Source of the DNA: M3007 sp046299435
Lineage (GTDB): Bacteria; Bacteroidota; Bacteroidia; Chitinophagales; Saprospiraceae
Direction: 5' to 3'
DNA: 7,328 nt
Assembly (NCBI GenBank): GCA_046299435.1
Contig: JBKBIC010000237.1
Span: 1 to 7,328 of the forward strand
The notes under the pieces were generated by a model. The model searched no databases. It worked only from the letters and a program-made list of their open reading frames with translations, and was not told the origin of the DNA. Below are positions 1 through 7,135 of this stretch, piece after piece; the first letter of the stretch is position 1; each line of letters starts with the position of its first letter. A program made the translations under genes and the position numbers.

Positions 1-38
1 TGGCCGAATCCACAAATCAACATTCCCAAAAAGGGCTG

Positions 39-67
39 CAAAAGTAACTCGATTTCTCAAAAAACAA
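39..67 (-). promoter_or_regulatory. Bacteroidota-type promoter firing leftward out of the window
   Basis: Read on the minus strand, positions 46-39 give TACTTTTG, a perfect match to the Bacteroidota -7 consensus TAnnTTTG, followed by C. A TTG triplet at 67-65 lies 18 nt upstream of it, which is acceptable for the -33 element. The predicted transcript would start at about 30 and leave the left edge. A minus-strand ATG at 23-21 opens a frame that stays open to the window edge (starting MLICGFG), so it may be the start of a divergent gene, but only 23 nt are visible. The motif match is seen in the sequence; its activity is inferred. Confidence 0.5.
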
Positions 68-96
68 GGCCGTCGGCAAACCTTCCCCTCGCGGCC

Positions 97-104
97 TATC
101 TTTG
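97..104 (+). promoter_or_regulatory. -7 promoter element of the rel gene
   Basis: TATCTTTG, followed by C, matches the Bacteroidota -7 consensus TAnnTTTG exactly. No good -33 TTG is visible at the usual distance upstream, so the promoter is supported by the -7 element alone. Transcription would begin near 110, giving a leader of about 90 nt before the ATG at 201. This element also decides the rel start: the in-frame TTG at 102-104 is part of the promoter motif, so it cannot be a translated start codon on a transcript made from here. Confidence 0.55.
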
Positions 105-126
105 CTCACTGAATTGGCTATTGAGC

Positions 127-167
127 GATTGGGCTATTTGAGTTCCAAATCAACAAATAGCCCAATC
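127..167. repeat. Perfect 14-bp inverted repeat in the rel leader
   Basis: The left arm at 127-140 (GATTGGGCTATTTG) is exactly complementary to the right arm at 154-167 (CAAATAGCCCAATC), with a 13-nt loop at 141-153. It lies in the predicted 5' untranslated leader of rel, ending 33 nt before the ATG. No T-run follows the right arm, so it does not look like a terminator. The arm sequence CCCAATC is the same as the unit of the adjacent octamer repeats, so the hairpin may have arisen from inverted copies of that repeat. Confidence 0.8.
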
Positions 168-184
168 ACCCAATCACCAAGTCA
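161..184 (+). repeat. Short octamer tandem repeats upstream of rel
   Basis: Two perfect copies of CCCAATCA (161-168 and 169-176) are followed by a degenerate copy, CCAAGTCA (177-184), and then CCAAACCT. The first copy overlaps the right arm of the leader inverted repeat. The block sits between the predicted promoter and the ATG of rel. It is AT/C-rich, unlike the GC-rich coding sequence that follows, and the in-frame peptide it would encode (rich in S, P, T, Q) resembles no Rel N-terminus. Confidence 0.65.
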
Positions 185-200
185 CCAAACCTCCAAGCGT

Positions 201-2426
201 ATGTCTGCACTCCACCCACCCGTGCCCAACCCAGAGCCGGAAGACGACCGCAAGCTCATCTCGCGTGCCTACCGCGACCTGCTGCACTCCATCAAAACCT
301 CCCTCTCGCCGGAGGACAGCCGGATGATTCGGGCGGCGTTCGAGCTGGCCGTCGAGGCGCACCGCGAGCAGCGGCGCAAGTCCGGCGAGCCGTACATCCT
401 GCATCCCATCGCGGTGGCCCAGATTTGCGTGGAGGAAATCGGGCTGGGGCCGACGGCGGTCGTCTGCGCCCTACTGCACGACGTGGTGGAAGACACTAAC
501 GTGACCCTCAAAGAAATCCACGACCGCTTCGGTGAGCGCGTCGCGGCCATCGTGGACGGCCTGACCAAACTCGACAGCCTCCACGACTCCGAAAGCCCGC
601 AGGCCGAGAACATGACCAAGGTGCTGCGCACCATGCTGACCGACGTGCGCGTCGTGCTTATCAAAATGGCCGACCGCCTGCACAACCTGCGGACAATCAG
701 GAGCATGGCCCACCACAAGCAGCTCAAAATCGCCGCCGAAACCACCTATATCTACGCGCCACTGGCCCACCGGCTGGGGCTTTACCAGTTCAAAAACGAG
801 TTTCAGGACATTTGCCTGAAAATCACGCACCCCGAAGAATACCAAGAAATCGCCTCCAAACTGCAAGACTCCAAACGCGCCCGCGAGCAGTACATCCAAG
901 CGTTCATGTCGCCGCTCAACCAATCGCTGTCCGACATCGGCTTCCCGACGCGCATTCATGGCCGCCCGAAAAGCATCTATTCGATTTGGAACAAAATCCG
1001 CACGAAGCACGTCGCCTTCGAGCATATTTATGACCTTTTTGCCATCCGCATCATCTGCGACGTGCCGCGCGAGCGCGAGAAAATCGCCTGCTGGAGCGTC
1101 TATTCCATCGTCACCGACCACTACCAACCCAACCCCGACCGGCTGAAAGATTGGATTACCAGCCCGAAGGCCAACGGCTACGAGTCGCTGCACACGACCG
1201 TCATCGGCCCCGACGGGCGGTACGTCGAGGTGCAAATCCGCTCCGAGCGCATGGACGAAATTGCCGAGCGCGGCTTCGCGGCACACTGGAAATACAAGGG
1301 CGTGGGCAGCCCCGATGTGTTTGAAAATTGGTTGAACCAAGTGCGCGAAACCCTCGAAAACGCAGGCAGCGGCAGCGCGGTGGAGTTTTTGGCCGATTTC
1401 CAGAGCTCGCTTTTCGCGGAGGAACTGCACGTTTTTACCCCAAAGGGCGAGATGAAAATCCTACCCGAGGGCGCGACCGCGCTCGATTTTGCCTTTGCCA
1501 TCCACACCGACGTGGGCAGCAAGTGCCAAGCCGTGAAGGTGAACAACCGCCTCGTGCCCATTTCCGAAAAACTGAAAAACGGCGACCAAGTCGAAGTCAT
1601 CACCCAAAAAAACCAAAAACCGACGGAGGATTGGCTCAAAATCGTCGTCACCAGCAAGGCCCGCGCCCGCATCCGCGCGGCCCTGAAAGAGGAAAAACGC
1701 AAGCAGGCCGACTATGGCAAGGAAATCCTCGAACGCAAACTTTCGGCCTTCAAAGTGCCGGTGGAGGGCAACGTGGATATGCTCGCCCGCTGGTTTGGAT
1801 ACGAAAACCAGCTCGAGTTTTTGAGTGCGATTCACCTCGACCAAGTGAACCTGCAACTGCTCAAAAACTTCACCACCGACGGCAACCGCCTCGTCGAAAA
1901 AGAGCAGGAAAGGCCCGAAACGAACACCCAGCCGGAAACCCTGCCGAAAGTACCGAAGCGCAGCACCAGCAAGGCCGATGTCATCATCAACGGCGAACCG
2001 GGCACCATGTACTCGTACACCTTTGCCAACTGCTGCAACCCCGTGCAGGGCGACCCGATTTTCGCTTTCCTGAAAGGCAACCAAGGCGCGGTCATCCACC
2101 GGACGCAGTGCCCGAACGCCACGAACCTGTTGGCTAATTACGGCTACCGCATCCTGAAAGCCGACTGGGGCAACACTGTCCGCGCAGAATTTGTCACCGA
2201 CCTCCTCATCACGGGTGTGGACACGGGCGTGGGGGTCATCCAGCGCATCACCGAAAAAATCTCGAAGGATTTGGACATCAACATCCGGGCGTTCTCCATT
2301 TCCGGGCAGGGCGGCTACTTCGAGGGCCGCATCTCCATCGTCGTCCAAAATGCCGACCAGCTGAACATGGCCATCCGCACCCTGAAAGAAGTGCCCGGCG
2401 TGGCGGCGGTGACGCGGGTGGAGTGA
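201..2426 (+). CDS. rel: Bifunctional (p)ppGpp synthetase/hydrolase, long RelA/SpoT homologue
   Basis: This cytoplasmic enzyme of the stringent response transfers pyrophosphate from ATP to GDP/GTP to make (p)ppGpp and also hydrolyses it. The protein has 741 residues, normal for a long RSH. The HD hydrolase domain (about 35-200) keeps H68, the HDVVED motif at 93-98 and D158/N162 in KMADRLHN. The synthetase domain (about 235-350) has GRPKSIYSI (254-262), D278 in YDLFAIR, RLKD at 314-317 (the RXKD form typical of bifunctional Rel, not the acidic RelA form), NGYESLHTT and E343 in EVQIR. A TGS domain follows (about 409-470), then a zinc-finger-like domain with C611, C612, H633 and C637, and a C-terminal ACT domain (about 663-741). 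All key residues of both activities are present, so both are probably functional. The ATG at 201 is chosen over the in-frame TTG at 102, because that TTG lies inside the predicted -7 element and the extra 33 residues are low-complexity. Confidence 0.96.
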   Translation: MSALHPPVPNPEPEDDRKLISRAYRDLLHSIKTSLSPEDSRMIRAAFELAVEAHREQRRKSGEPYILHPIAVAQICVEEIGLGPTAVVCALLHDVVEDTNVTLKEIHDRFGERVAAIVDGLTKLDSLHDSESPQAENMTKVLRTMLTDVRVVLIKMADRLHNLRTIRSMAHHKQLKIAAETTYIYAPLAHRLGLYQFKNEFQDICLKITHPEEYQEIASKLQDSKRAREQYIQAFMSPLNQSLSDIGFPTRIHGRPKSIYSIWNKIRTKHVAFEHIYDLFAIRIICDVPREREKIACWSVYSIVTDHYQPNPDRLKDWITSPKANGYESLHTTVIGPDGRYVEVQIRSERMDEIAERGFAAHWKYKGVGSPDVFENWLNQVRETLENAGSGSAVEFLADFQSSLFAEELHVFTPKGEMKILPEGATALDFAFAIHTDVGSKCQAVKVNNRLVPISEKLKNGDQVEVITQKNQKPTEDWLKIVVTSKARARIRAALKEEKRKQADYGKEILERKLSAFKVPVEGNVDMLARWFGYENQLEFLSAIHLDQVNLQLLKNFTTDGNRLVEKEQERPETNTQPETLPKVPKRSTSKADVIINGEPGTMYSYTFANCCNPVQGDPIFAFLKGNQGAVIHRTQCPNATNLLANYGYRILKADWGNTVRAEFVTDLLITGVDTGVGVIQRITEKISKDLDINIRAFSISGQGGYFEGRISIVVQNADQLNMAIRTLKEVPGVAAVTRVE

Positions 2427-2429
2427 GGT

Positions 2430-3845
2430 TTATCGTTTGCGTTCCAGCTGTTTCAACAGCCAATCGCGCTCGGCCAGCGGGTTGGTTTCGAGGATGAGCT
2501 GCCGCAGTTTTTCGGTCTGTGTTTTGGAGGAGGGGGCGAGGTGCAGCACTTTTTTCATCATGCTGACGAGGTTTTTGTACGATGCCTTCCGGCTGGGGTC
2601 GAGGGCTTCCTTGCGTTGCAAGTACGTCCGCATACTTTCCAAGAGGAACTCCAGCGCGTCCAGTTCGCCCTGCTCGAAGTAGATTTTGAGCAGCATGGTC
2701 TTGGCACTGATGTTTTGGAGCATATCGTCGTACTCGAATTGGTTGAGCAGCCGCTGGGCCTTGTCGTAGTCGCCTTTTTCAAAATACAGCCGCGAGAGAT
2801 TGAAGTGTACGACGTTCTTGCGGAGCCGCTCTTCGAGGTTGTGCTGGTGCTTGGCGATGAACTGTTCGGCCCAGTCAAACTCCTTGCTGCGGATGGCGGC
2901 CTGCACCGCGTTGCCGAACGTGTACCGCGAAATCAGCCCGTTTTCGAGCAAAATCCCGCTTTCGATGCCGCGCCTGAACAGCGAAAATGCCTGATGGTAA
3001 AAACTGGATTTGCCGGCGTTGATTCGGGAAATGCAGTGGTTGATGGCCAGCAGGTAAATCTCGCGCAGCTCCGATAACGGGAACGAGCCGCCCTGCTCCA
3101 CGATGAGCCGCGCCAGATTGTCGAAGTGCGTCGGGTCGTCCGGCTCCACGAAGGTCTTGTAACTATAATAATAGATGGCGATGGCCGGCATATCGAGCAG
3201 GCCGTTTTGCTCGATGAACGAGAGCGTGCCGCCGAGCAGGCCCGTGTCGTAGGTGGCTTTTTGGAACACCTTCTGGTGCGAAAGCATGAGGCACGTCATG
3301 TGCAGTTTGTCGGCGATGTATGCCTTGTCGAGCGCGTCGGAGGTTTCTTGCAGGTTGAGCGGGATGCTGCGTTTTAGGCCGGAGAGGTAGTTGTAGTGCT
3401 CTTGTTCGAGGAGGTATTGGTCGCGCATGAAACGGCTGTTTCGGTACGGCGATTTTTCCTGCATTTTCCGCACGGATTCGATGGTCAGCCGGAAGGGTTT
3501 TTCGAGTTGCCGCCGCCGATAGACGCTGGCCAGCGCGAGCTGGACGCGCACCTCGTCGCGCACCATCTCGTCATAGGCAAGGCAGTCTTCCACGCATTTC
3601 AGCAGGAAGTACATGACCTGCCGCATGTGCGCGTCGTCGAAAGGCTCGCCGGGAAAAATGGCCTGCCAAGCCGCCTCTTTTTCCAACCGGGCATCGTCGG
3701 CTTGGAGGTTTTCGACGAGGTAATCGAACAGCAGCAACACGTCCTTGCGTTGGTTGTGCGCGGGCGATTGCAGCCAGCGGCGGATGTCGCGCTGCTCTTT
3801 GCGGGTGCAGGCCCGGAGGATTTCGACGAGGGTGCTTTTGAGCAT
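2430..3845 (-). CDS. Conserved-looking cytoplasmic all-helical protein with TPR-like repeats, function unknown
   Basis: I do not recognise a named family. The 471-residue product has no signal peptide and no hydrophobic membrane segment, so it is probably cytoplasmic. It is rich in Leu, Glu, Arg, Gln and aromatic residues and appears to be helical throughout. Two TPR-like helical pairs stand out near the C-terminus: about 345-372 (around FNLSRLYFEKGDYDKAQRLL) and about 381-412 (around LLKIYFEQGELDALEFLLES). The N-terminal 45 residues (LVEIL, SPAHNQRKDVLLLFDYL) look like a separate small helical module. No catalytic motif is visible. Such helical-repeat proteins usually bind other proteins, but no partner can be inferred. 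The ATG has no Shine-Dalgarno sequence. The gene converges on rel with 3 bp between stop codons and is divergent from the surface-protein gene, so it appears to be transcribed alone. Base composition matches rel, and the long frame is intact, which supports a real gene. Confidence 0.85.
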   Translation of the reverse strand: MLKSTLVEILRACTRKEQRDIRRWLQSPAHNQRKDVLLLFDYLVENLQADDARLEKEAAWQAIFPGEPFDDAHMRQVMYFLLKCVEDCLAYDEMVRDEVRVQLALASVYRRRQLEKPFRLTIESVRKMQEKSPYRNSRFMRDQYLLEQEHYNYLSGLKRSIPLNLQETSDALDKAYIADKLHMTCLMLSHQKVFQKATYDTGLLGGTLSFIEQNGLLDMPAIAIYYYSYKTFVEPDDPTHFDNLARLIVEQGGSFPLSELREIYLLAINHCISRINAGKSSFYHQAFSLFRRGIESGILLENGLISRYTFGNAVQAAIRSKEFDWAEQFIAKHQHNLEERLRKNVVHFNLSRLYFEKGDYDKAQRLLNQFEYDDMLQNISAKTMLLKIYFEQGELDALEFLLESMRTYLQRKEALDPSRKASYKNLVSMMKKVLHLAPSSKTQTEKLRQLILETNPLAERDWLLKQLERKR

Positions 3846-3913
3846 TTTGGTCGGCGTGTTTGGCGATTAGAACCTGTTTGAATTAGTTTTTCGGGCTTGG
3901 GCAAGCGGCAATT

Positions 3914-3963
3914 TTGAGCCAAGTAGCCAAAATTGGCCTACTTCCCCACATTCTCTGGCTCAA
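3914..3963. repeat. Nested inverted repeat in the divergent intergenic region
   Basis: The outer arms TTGAGCCA (3914-3921) and TGGCTCAA (3956-3963) are perfectly complementary over 8 bp. Directly inside, AGTAG (3922-3926) pairs with CTACT (3938-3942), and CCA/TGG continues the stem around a small AT loop with one bulged C at 3937. A 13-nt pyrimidine-rich segment (3943-3955) is unpaired on one side. No T-run follows on either strand, so it is not an ordinary terminator. It could be an operator or a structured leader; the minus-strand gene starts 68 bp away and the plus-strand gene 228 bp away. Confidence 0.5.
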
Positions 3964-4139
3964 CAAACGGGCAAATTTGAAAGCCCTAAGTTAACAATGG
4001 GTTTTTGGCGCAAACAACTGGTTATCAATTTTTTAAAAAAAAACAGAATTGGTCAATCGCAACCAGAAACGAAAATCAAGCGAAAAAAGCCTTTCAACAA
4101 ATGGGAAATTTTGTCTTTCACCGCCAACAAACCCGCCTG

Positions 4140-4147
4140 CACTTTTG
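4140..4147 (+). promoter_or_regulatory. Weak candidate -7 element for the surface-protein gene
   Basis: CACTTTTG differs from the TAnnTTTG consensus at one base and is followed by T. The nearest upstream TTG (4111-4113) is 26 nt away, longer than usual for a -33 element. Its position would give a leader of about 35-40 nt to the ATG at 4191. This is the best match found in the gap, but it could easily be chance. Confidence 0.25.
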
Positions 4148-4190
4148 TATCGTCTTCCAAAAGCATCTACCCCGACTAATCCCGACGCTC

Positions 4191-7082
4191 ATGAAAAAAG
4201 TCTTGTGCTTGCTTGTCATCTTGTCCCTCGCTGCTGCGGCATCTGCGCAGGGCTGGGCGCGTATCGTGACGGGCGGCGGGCAGGACGAGGCGCGGGCTTT
4301 GGCACGCACACCCGACGGCGGCTACATTTTGGCTGGTACTTACGGCGGCGGAAAAGCAGCCCTTGTCAAAACAGACGCTGACGGGTTCGTGCAATGGAAC
4401 AAAACCTACTTGCCCGGCCCGGACGTGTTTGGGATTAAGGCGTTGGTGGTGTTGCCCGATAGCAGTTTCGTGGCGGCTGGCTTCACCAACCCGTTTTTTG
4501 GGAAATCGGACGTGTGGCTGATGAAGACCGATTTCGCCGGCAACTTGGTCTGGCAGAAAACTTACGGCGCACCCGACGACAACGACCAAGCATCCGGGAT
4601 GGCTCTTTTGCCAAACGGCGACTTAGCGATTTGCGGGTTCATACAACCGGCAAATGGCAAATCCGACGCTTGGCTCGCCCGCACAAACACCGATGGCGAC
4701 ACACTCTGGACGCGCACGTTCGGCTTGCCGAATCAGGGCGAGGAAGCAAACGCCGTCATCGTCGCAGCAAACGGGGAGCTGGTGGTCGTCGGCCAAAACG
4801 AGGACATCCCCGATTTGGATGTGTTTGCTTTCCGTGCCTCTGCCTCCGACGGGAGTCTGATTTGGCAGAACACCTATGGCTTTGATTTTGTGCCCAATAC
4901 GTTTTCCGCAGATGCCGGCAATGGCGTGGCGGAGGCTCCCGACGGTGGCTTGCTCGTCGCCGGCAAGACCTCGCTGCTTGGCCAGCAAGGCGGGCTTTTG
5001 ATGAAAATCACAGCCGACGGCAACAGCACCCCGATTTGGTACAAGACTTTTCAGAACTCCAGTTTCTCGGGCATTGTCCCCAATTCCGAGGGCGGCTACT
5101 TGCTGACAGGCCAAAAACAACTCTCGTTGACCAACGATGACCTGTATTTGGCTCATGTGGACGAGTCCGGCGAGAAAATCTGGGATGCCCGCATCGGCCA
5201 GACCGCGCAAGACATTGGCTATGCAGTGGTGCAGGCCGACGACGGCGGGGCAGTAGCAGCGGGGCTTGCGGTGCAGGATATTTTGCTGGGCGATTCGTAT
5301 TTCTACTTGGCAAAAACCACCGCCGACGGTACGCTCTATTCGGATTACATCGAAGGCAATGTTTTTCACGACCTCAACCTGAACTGCCAAAAAGAGGCGA
5401 ACGAACCCGGTTTTCAAGACTGGATTGTCAAAATCGAAAGCGCGGATTTCACGCGCTATGCCTCGGCAGACAATGACGGCAATTACAGTGTGCTGGTGGA
5501 TACTGGCCTTTACACCGTCTCGCTCATCCTCCCGAACGACTACTGGCAGGCTTGCCTGCCGAGCGTGACGGTGCCGATATTCAGTTTTTTCGACACCGCG
5601 ACGGTGAATTTGGGCGTGATCGCAGCTGAGCCTTGCCCGCAAAATTTGGTCGAGGTGAAAACCCCCATCCTCCGCCGCTGCGCCGAAAACACCTACACCA
5701 TCCGTTACTGCAACGCGGGCACCATACCGTCGCTGGATACTCGGATTGAGGTCAAGTTGGACTCTTTCTTGCTGTTCACGGGCAGCTCGATCCCCGTGCA
5801 GCCGGGGCCGGACAACCTGTTCGTGTTCAACATTGGCTACTTGAAAAACGGCGATTGCGGCTCATTCACCTTCACGGCTTGGCTCAATTGCGACAGCACC
5901 ATCACCGGGCAAGCGCACTGCGTGCGGGCGCATATTTTCCCGGACACTTTTTGCAACCCCTCGCCGACTTGGAACGGCTCCGTGCTTCAAGCCAATGGGC
6001 GGTGCCAGAGCGGCGTAGCACAGCTGAGTGTCCGCAACACAGGCAGCAACCCCTCGCCCAACACATTGGAATACATCGTCATCGAAGACGAAATCATGCG
6101 TATCGGCCCCACCCCGATTCCGGTGCTGCCGGGCGGCAAGGACACCATCCTGTTCTCCGCCCAAGCCGAAGGCAAAACCTACCGCATCATCGCCGAACAA
6201 ACGCCCGGCTACCCCGGCATCAGCTACCCGACGGCTGCCGTCGAGGGCTGCAAAACAGATACGACGACATCTTTATCCACCGGCTATTTCATCATGTTCC
6301 CGGAGGACGACGCGGACGCTTTCGTCTCGTCGGACTGCCAAGAGAGCTACGAGCCGGACTATAATCCAACCTTTTTGAAAAGAGGCCATCCCAAAGGGTA
6401 CGACCAAGCCCACTACATCAGTCCGACCACCGATTTAGATTTTTTAATCCGGTTTGTGAACGCAAGCACCGATACCGTCCGGCGAGTCGTCGTGCGCGAC
6501 ACCTTGTCTGCTTGGCTCGACCCCGCGACGGTCAAGCCCGGCACGGCCAGCCACCCATACGATTTCAGGCTGTACGGCGACGGCATCGTGGAGTTCACCA
6601 TCCCAAACCTTTTTCTCTTGCCGGGTAGCGGTGCCAGTGACGCGGCCTCCGGCGGTTACGTTCAGTTCCGCGTGTCCCAGAGACCGAATTTGCCATGCGG
6701 GACTGAAATCTTCAACCGTGCTGCTACCTATTTTGATTTCAACGCGCCCGTTCTGACGAACGAGACTTTCCATACCGTCTGCAAGTACGACTCTGCGCTC
6801 GTAGTCAAGACCCACGAAATCCTCATCCCCAACGCACGAGTCCGGGTGTATCCCAACCCATTCGATGACAGTGCCACGTTCGAGGTGTCGGGCGTGGAGG
6901 GCGCGAAACAGTACGCGCTCGAAGTCTATGATATTCAAGGAAAATCAATTGTTCGGCAATTCTTTAATCAGCCCACATTCCGATTGTTCAGACATCAGAT
7001 TCACGGAGGACTGTTTTTTTACCGGCTTTCCGCCGACGGAAAGCCGGTAGCCTCCGGCAAAATCGAAGCACTTGCACACTGA
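4191..7082 (+). CDS. Secreted modular surface protein with propeller-like repeats and T9SS type A sorting domain
   Basis: The 963-residue product starts with a signal peptide (MKKVLCLLVILSLAAAASA, cleavage likely after residue 19, before Gln20). The ATG at 4191 is chosen because it begins exactly at this peptide; the same frame is open upstream to a TTG at 4005, but that extension would bury the signal. Residues 21-387 hold seven repeats of about 50 residues. Each has a P-D-G-G-like turn (41, 89, 141, 193, 250, 299, 350) and, in most, a K-T-D-x-x-G-x-x-x-W-x-K-T-Y-G strand; this suggests a seven-bladed beta-propeller. Residues 387-480 resemble an SdrD/prealbumin-like module (EGNVFHDLNLNCQ). 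Residues 482-690 are beta-rich and cysteine-rich. Residues 694-864 match the conserved module common before sorting domains (HYISPTTDLDFLIRF, ATYFDFNAPVLTNE). Residues 880-963 are a T9SS sorting domain (VYPNPF at 886-891, YDIQGK, GLFFYRL). Known T9SS clients cross the outer membrane and lose this tail. The binding target is unknown and no catalytic motif is seen. Confidence 0.93.
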   Translation: MKKVLCLLVILSLAAAASAQGWARIVTGGGQDEARALARTPDGGYILAGTYGGGKAALVKTDADGFVQWNKTYLPGPDVFGIKALVVLPDSSFVAAGFTNPFFGKSDVWLMKTDFAGNLVWQKTYGAPDDNDQASGMALLPNGDLAICGFIQPANGKSDAWLARTNTDGDTLWTRTFGLPNQGEEANAVIVAANGELVVVGQNEDIPDLDVFAFRASASDGSLIWQNTYGFDFVPNTFSADAGNGVAEAPDGGLLVAGKTSLLGQQGGLLMKITADGNSTPIWYKTFQNSSFSGIVPNSEGGYLLTGQKQLSLTNDDLYLAHVDESGEKIWDARIGQTAQDIGYAVVQADDGGAVAAGLAVQDILLGDSYFYLAKTTADGTLYSDYIEGNVFHDLNLNCQKEANEPGFQDWIVKIESADFTRYASADNDGNYSVLVDTGLYTVSLILPNDYWQACLPSVTVPIFSFFDTATVNLGVIAAEPCPQNLVEVKTPILRRCAENTYTIRYCNAGTIPSLDTRIEVKLDSFLLFTGSSIPVQPGPDNLFVFNIGYLKNGDCGSFTFTAWLNCDSTITGQAHCVRAHIFPDTFCNPSPTWNGSVLQANGRCQSGVAQLSVRNTGSNPSPNTLEYIVIEDEIMRIGPTPIPVLPGGKDTILFSAQAEGKTYRIIAEQTPGYPGISYPTAAVEGCKTDTTTSLSTGYFIMFPEDDADAFVSSDCQESYEPDYNPTFLKRGHPKGYDQAHYISPTTDLDFLIRFVNASTDTVRRVVVRDTLSAWLDPATVKPGTASHPYDFRLYGDGIVEFTIPNLFLLPGSGASDAASGGYVQFRVSQRPNLPCGTEIFNRAATYFDFNAPVLTNETFHTVCKYDSALVVKTHEILIPNARVRVYPNPFDDSATFEVSGVEGAKQYALEVYDIQGKSIVRQFFNQPTFRLFRHQIHGGLFFYRLSADGKPVASGKIEALAH
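7020..7049. repeat. Perfect 13-bp inverted repeat inside the sorting-domain coding sequence
   Basis: TACCGGCTTTCCG (7020-7032) and CGGAAAGCCGGTA (7037-7049) are exactly complementary around a 4-nt loop CCGA (7033-7036). The hairpin encodes the residues YRLSADGKPV of the T9SS tail and ends 30 nt before the stop codon. A run of seven Ts immediately precedes it on the plus strand. On neither strand is it followed by a T-run, so it is not a standard intrinsic terminator. The predicted RNA stem is GC-rich and should be very stable. Confidence 0.85.
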
Positions 7083-7135
7083 CACTTTCATACTTCCCTA
7101 TAATCCGTCCAAAAAGTTTCAAAAACCGATTTTTT

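Larger units (their letters stand above)
3846..4190. other. Divergent intergenic region between the helical protein and the surface protein
   Basis: This 345-bp gap separates two divergently transcribed starts and must hold both promoters. It is clearly more AT-rich than the flanking genes. It contains a nested inverted repeat (3914-3963), a T6A9 tract at 4029-4043 and a weak plus-strand -7-like sequence near 4140. No perfect TAnnTTTG element was found on either strand. An ATG-started frame of 60 codons (3997-4179, +) lies here, but its product is basic, resembles nothing recognisable and has atypical codon use, so it is not called as a gene. Confidence 0.7.

Noticed and set aside
102..200. 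N-terminal extension of Rel from the TTG at 102
   Set aside because: The TTG lies within the -7 promoter element, and the 33 added residues come from repeat sequence and resemble no Rel N-terminus. The ATG at 201 gives a normal length.
471..1430. Long minus-strand open frame inside rel
   Set aside because: Rel is confirmed by all catalytic motifs. Open antisense frames are common in GC-rich genes, and this translation shows no recognisable domain.
2445..2460. GCTGT/ACAGC hairpin near the convergent stops as a terminator
   Set aside because: The stem is only 5 bp, lies within the coding end of the minus-strand gene and has no T-run on either side.
3997..4179. Possible 60-residue gene or leader peptide (+) ending 11 nt before the surface-protein ATG
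   Set aside because: The product is basic and low-complexity, no promoter or ribosome site is visible, and codon use is unlike the flanking genes. It is best explained as a chance frame in AT-rich DNA.
4005..4190. 62-residue N-terminal extension of the surface protein from a TTG at 4005
   Set aside because: The ATG at 4191 starts a textbook signal peptide; the extension would place it internally and is AT-rich intergenic sequence.
4623..5642. Long minus-strand open frame inside the surface-protein gene
   Set aside because: It lies opposite the regular propeller repeats, and its translation shows no family features. It is a shadow of the GC-rich codon pattern.
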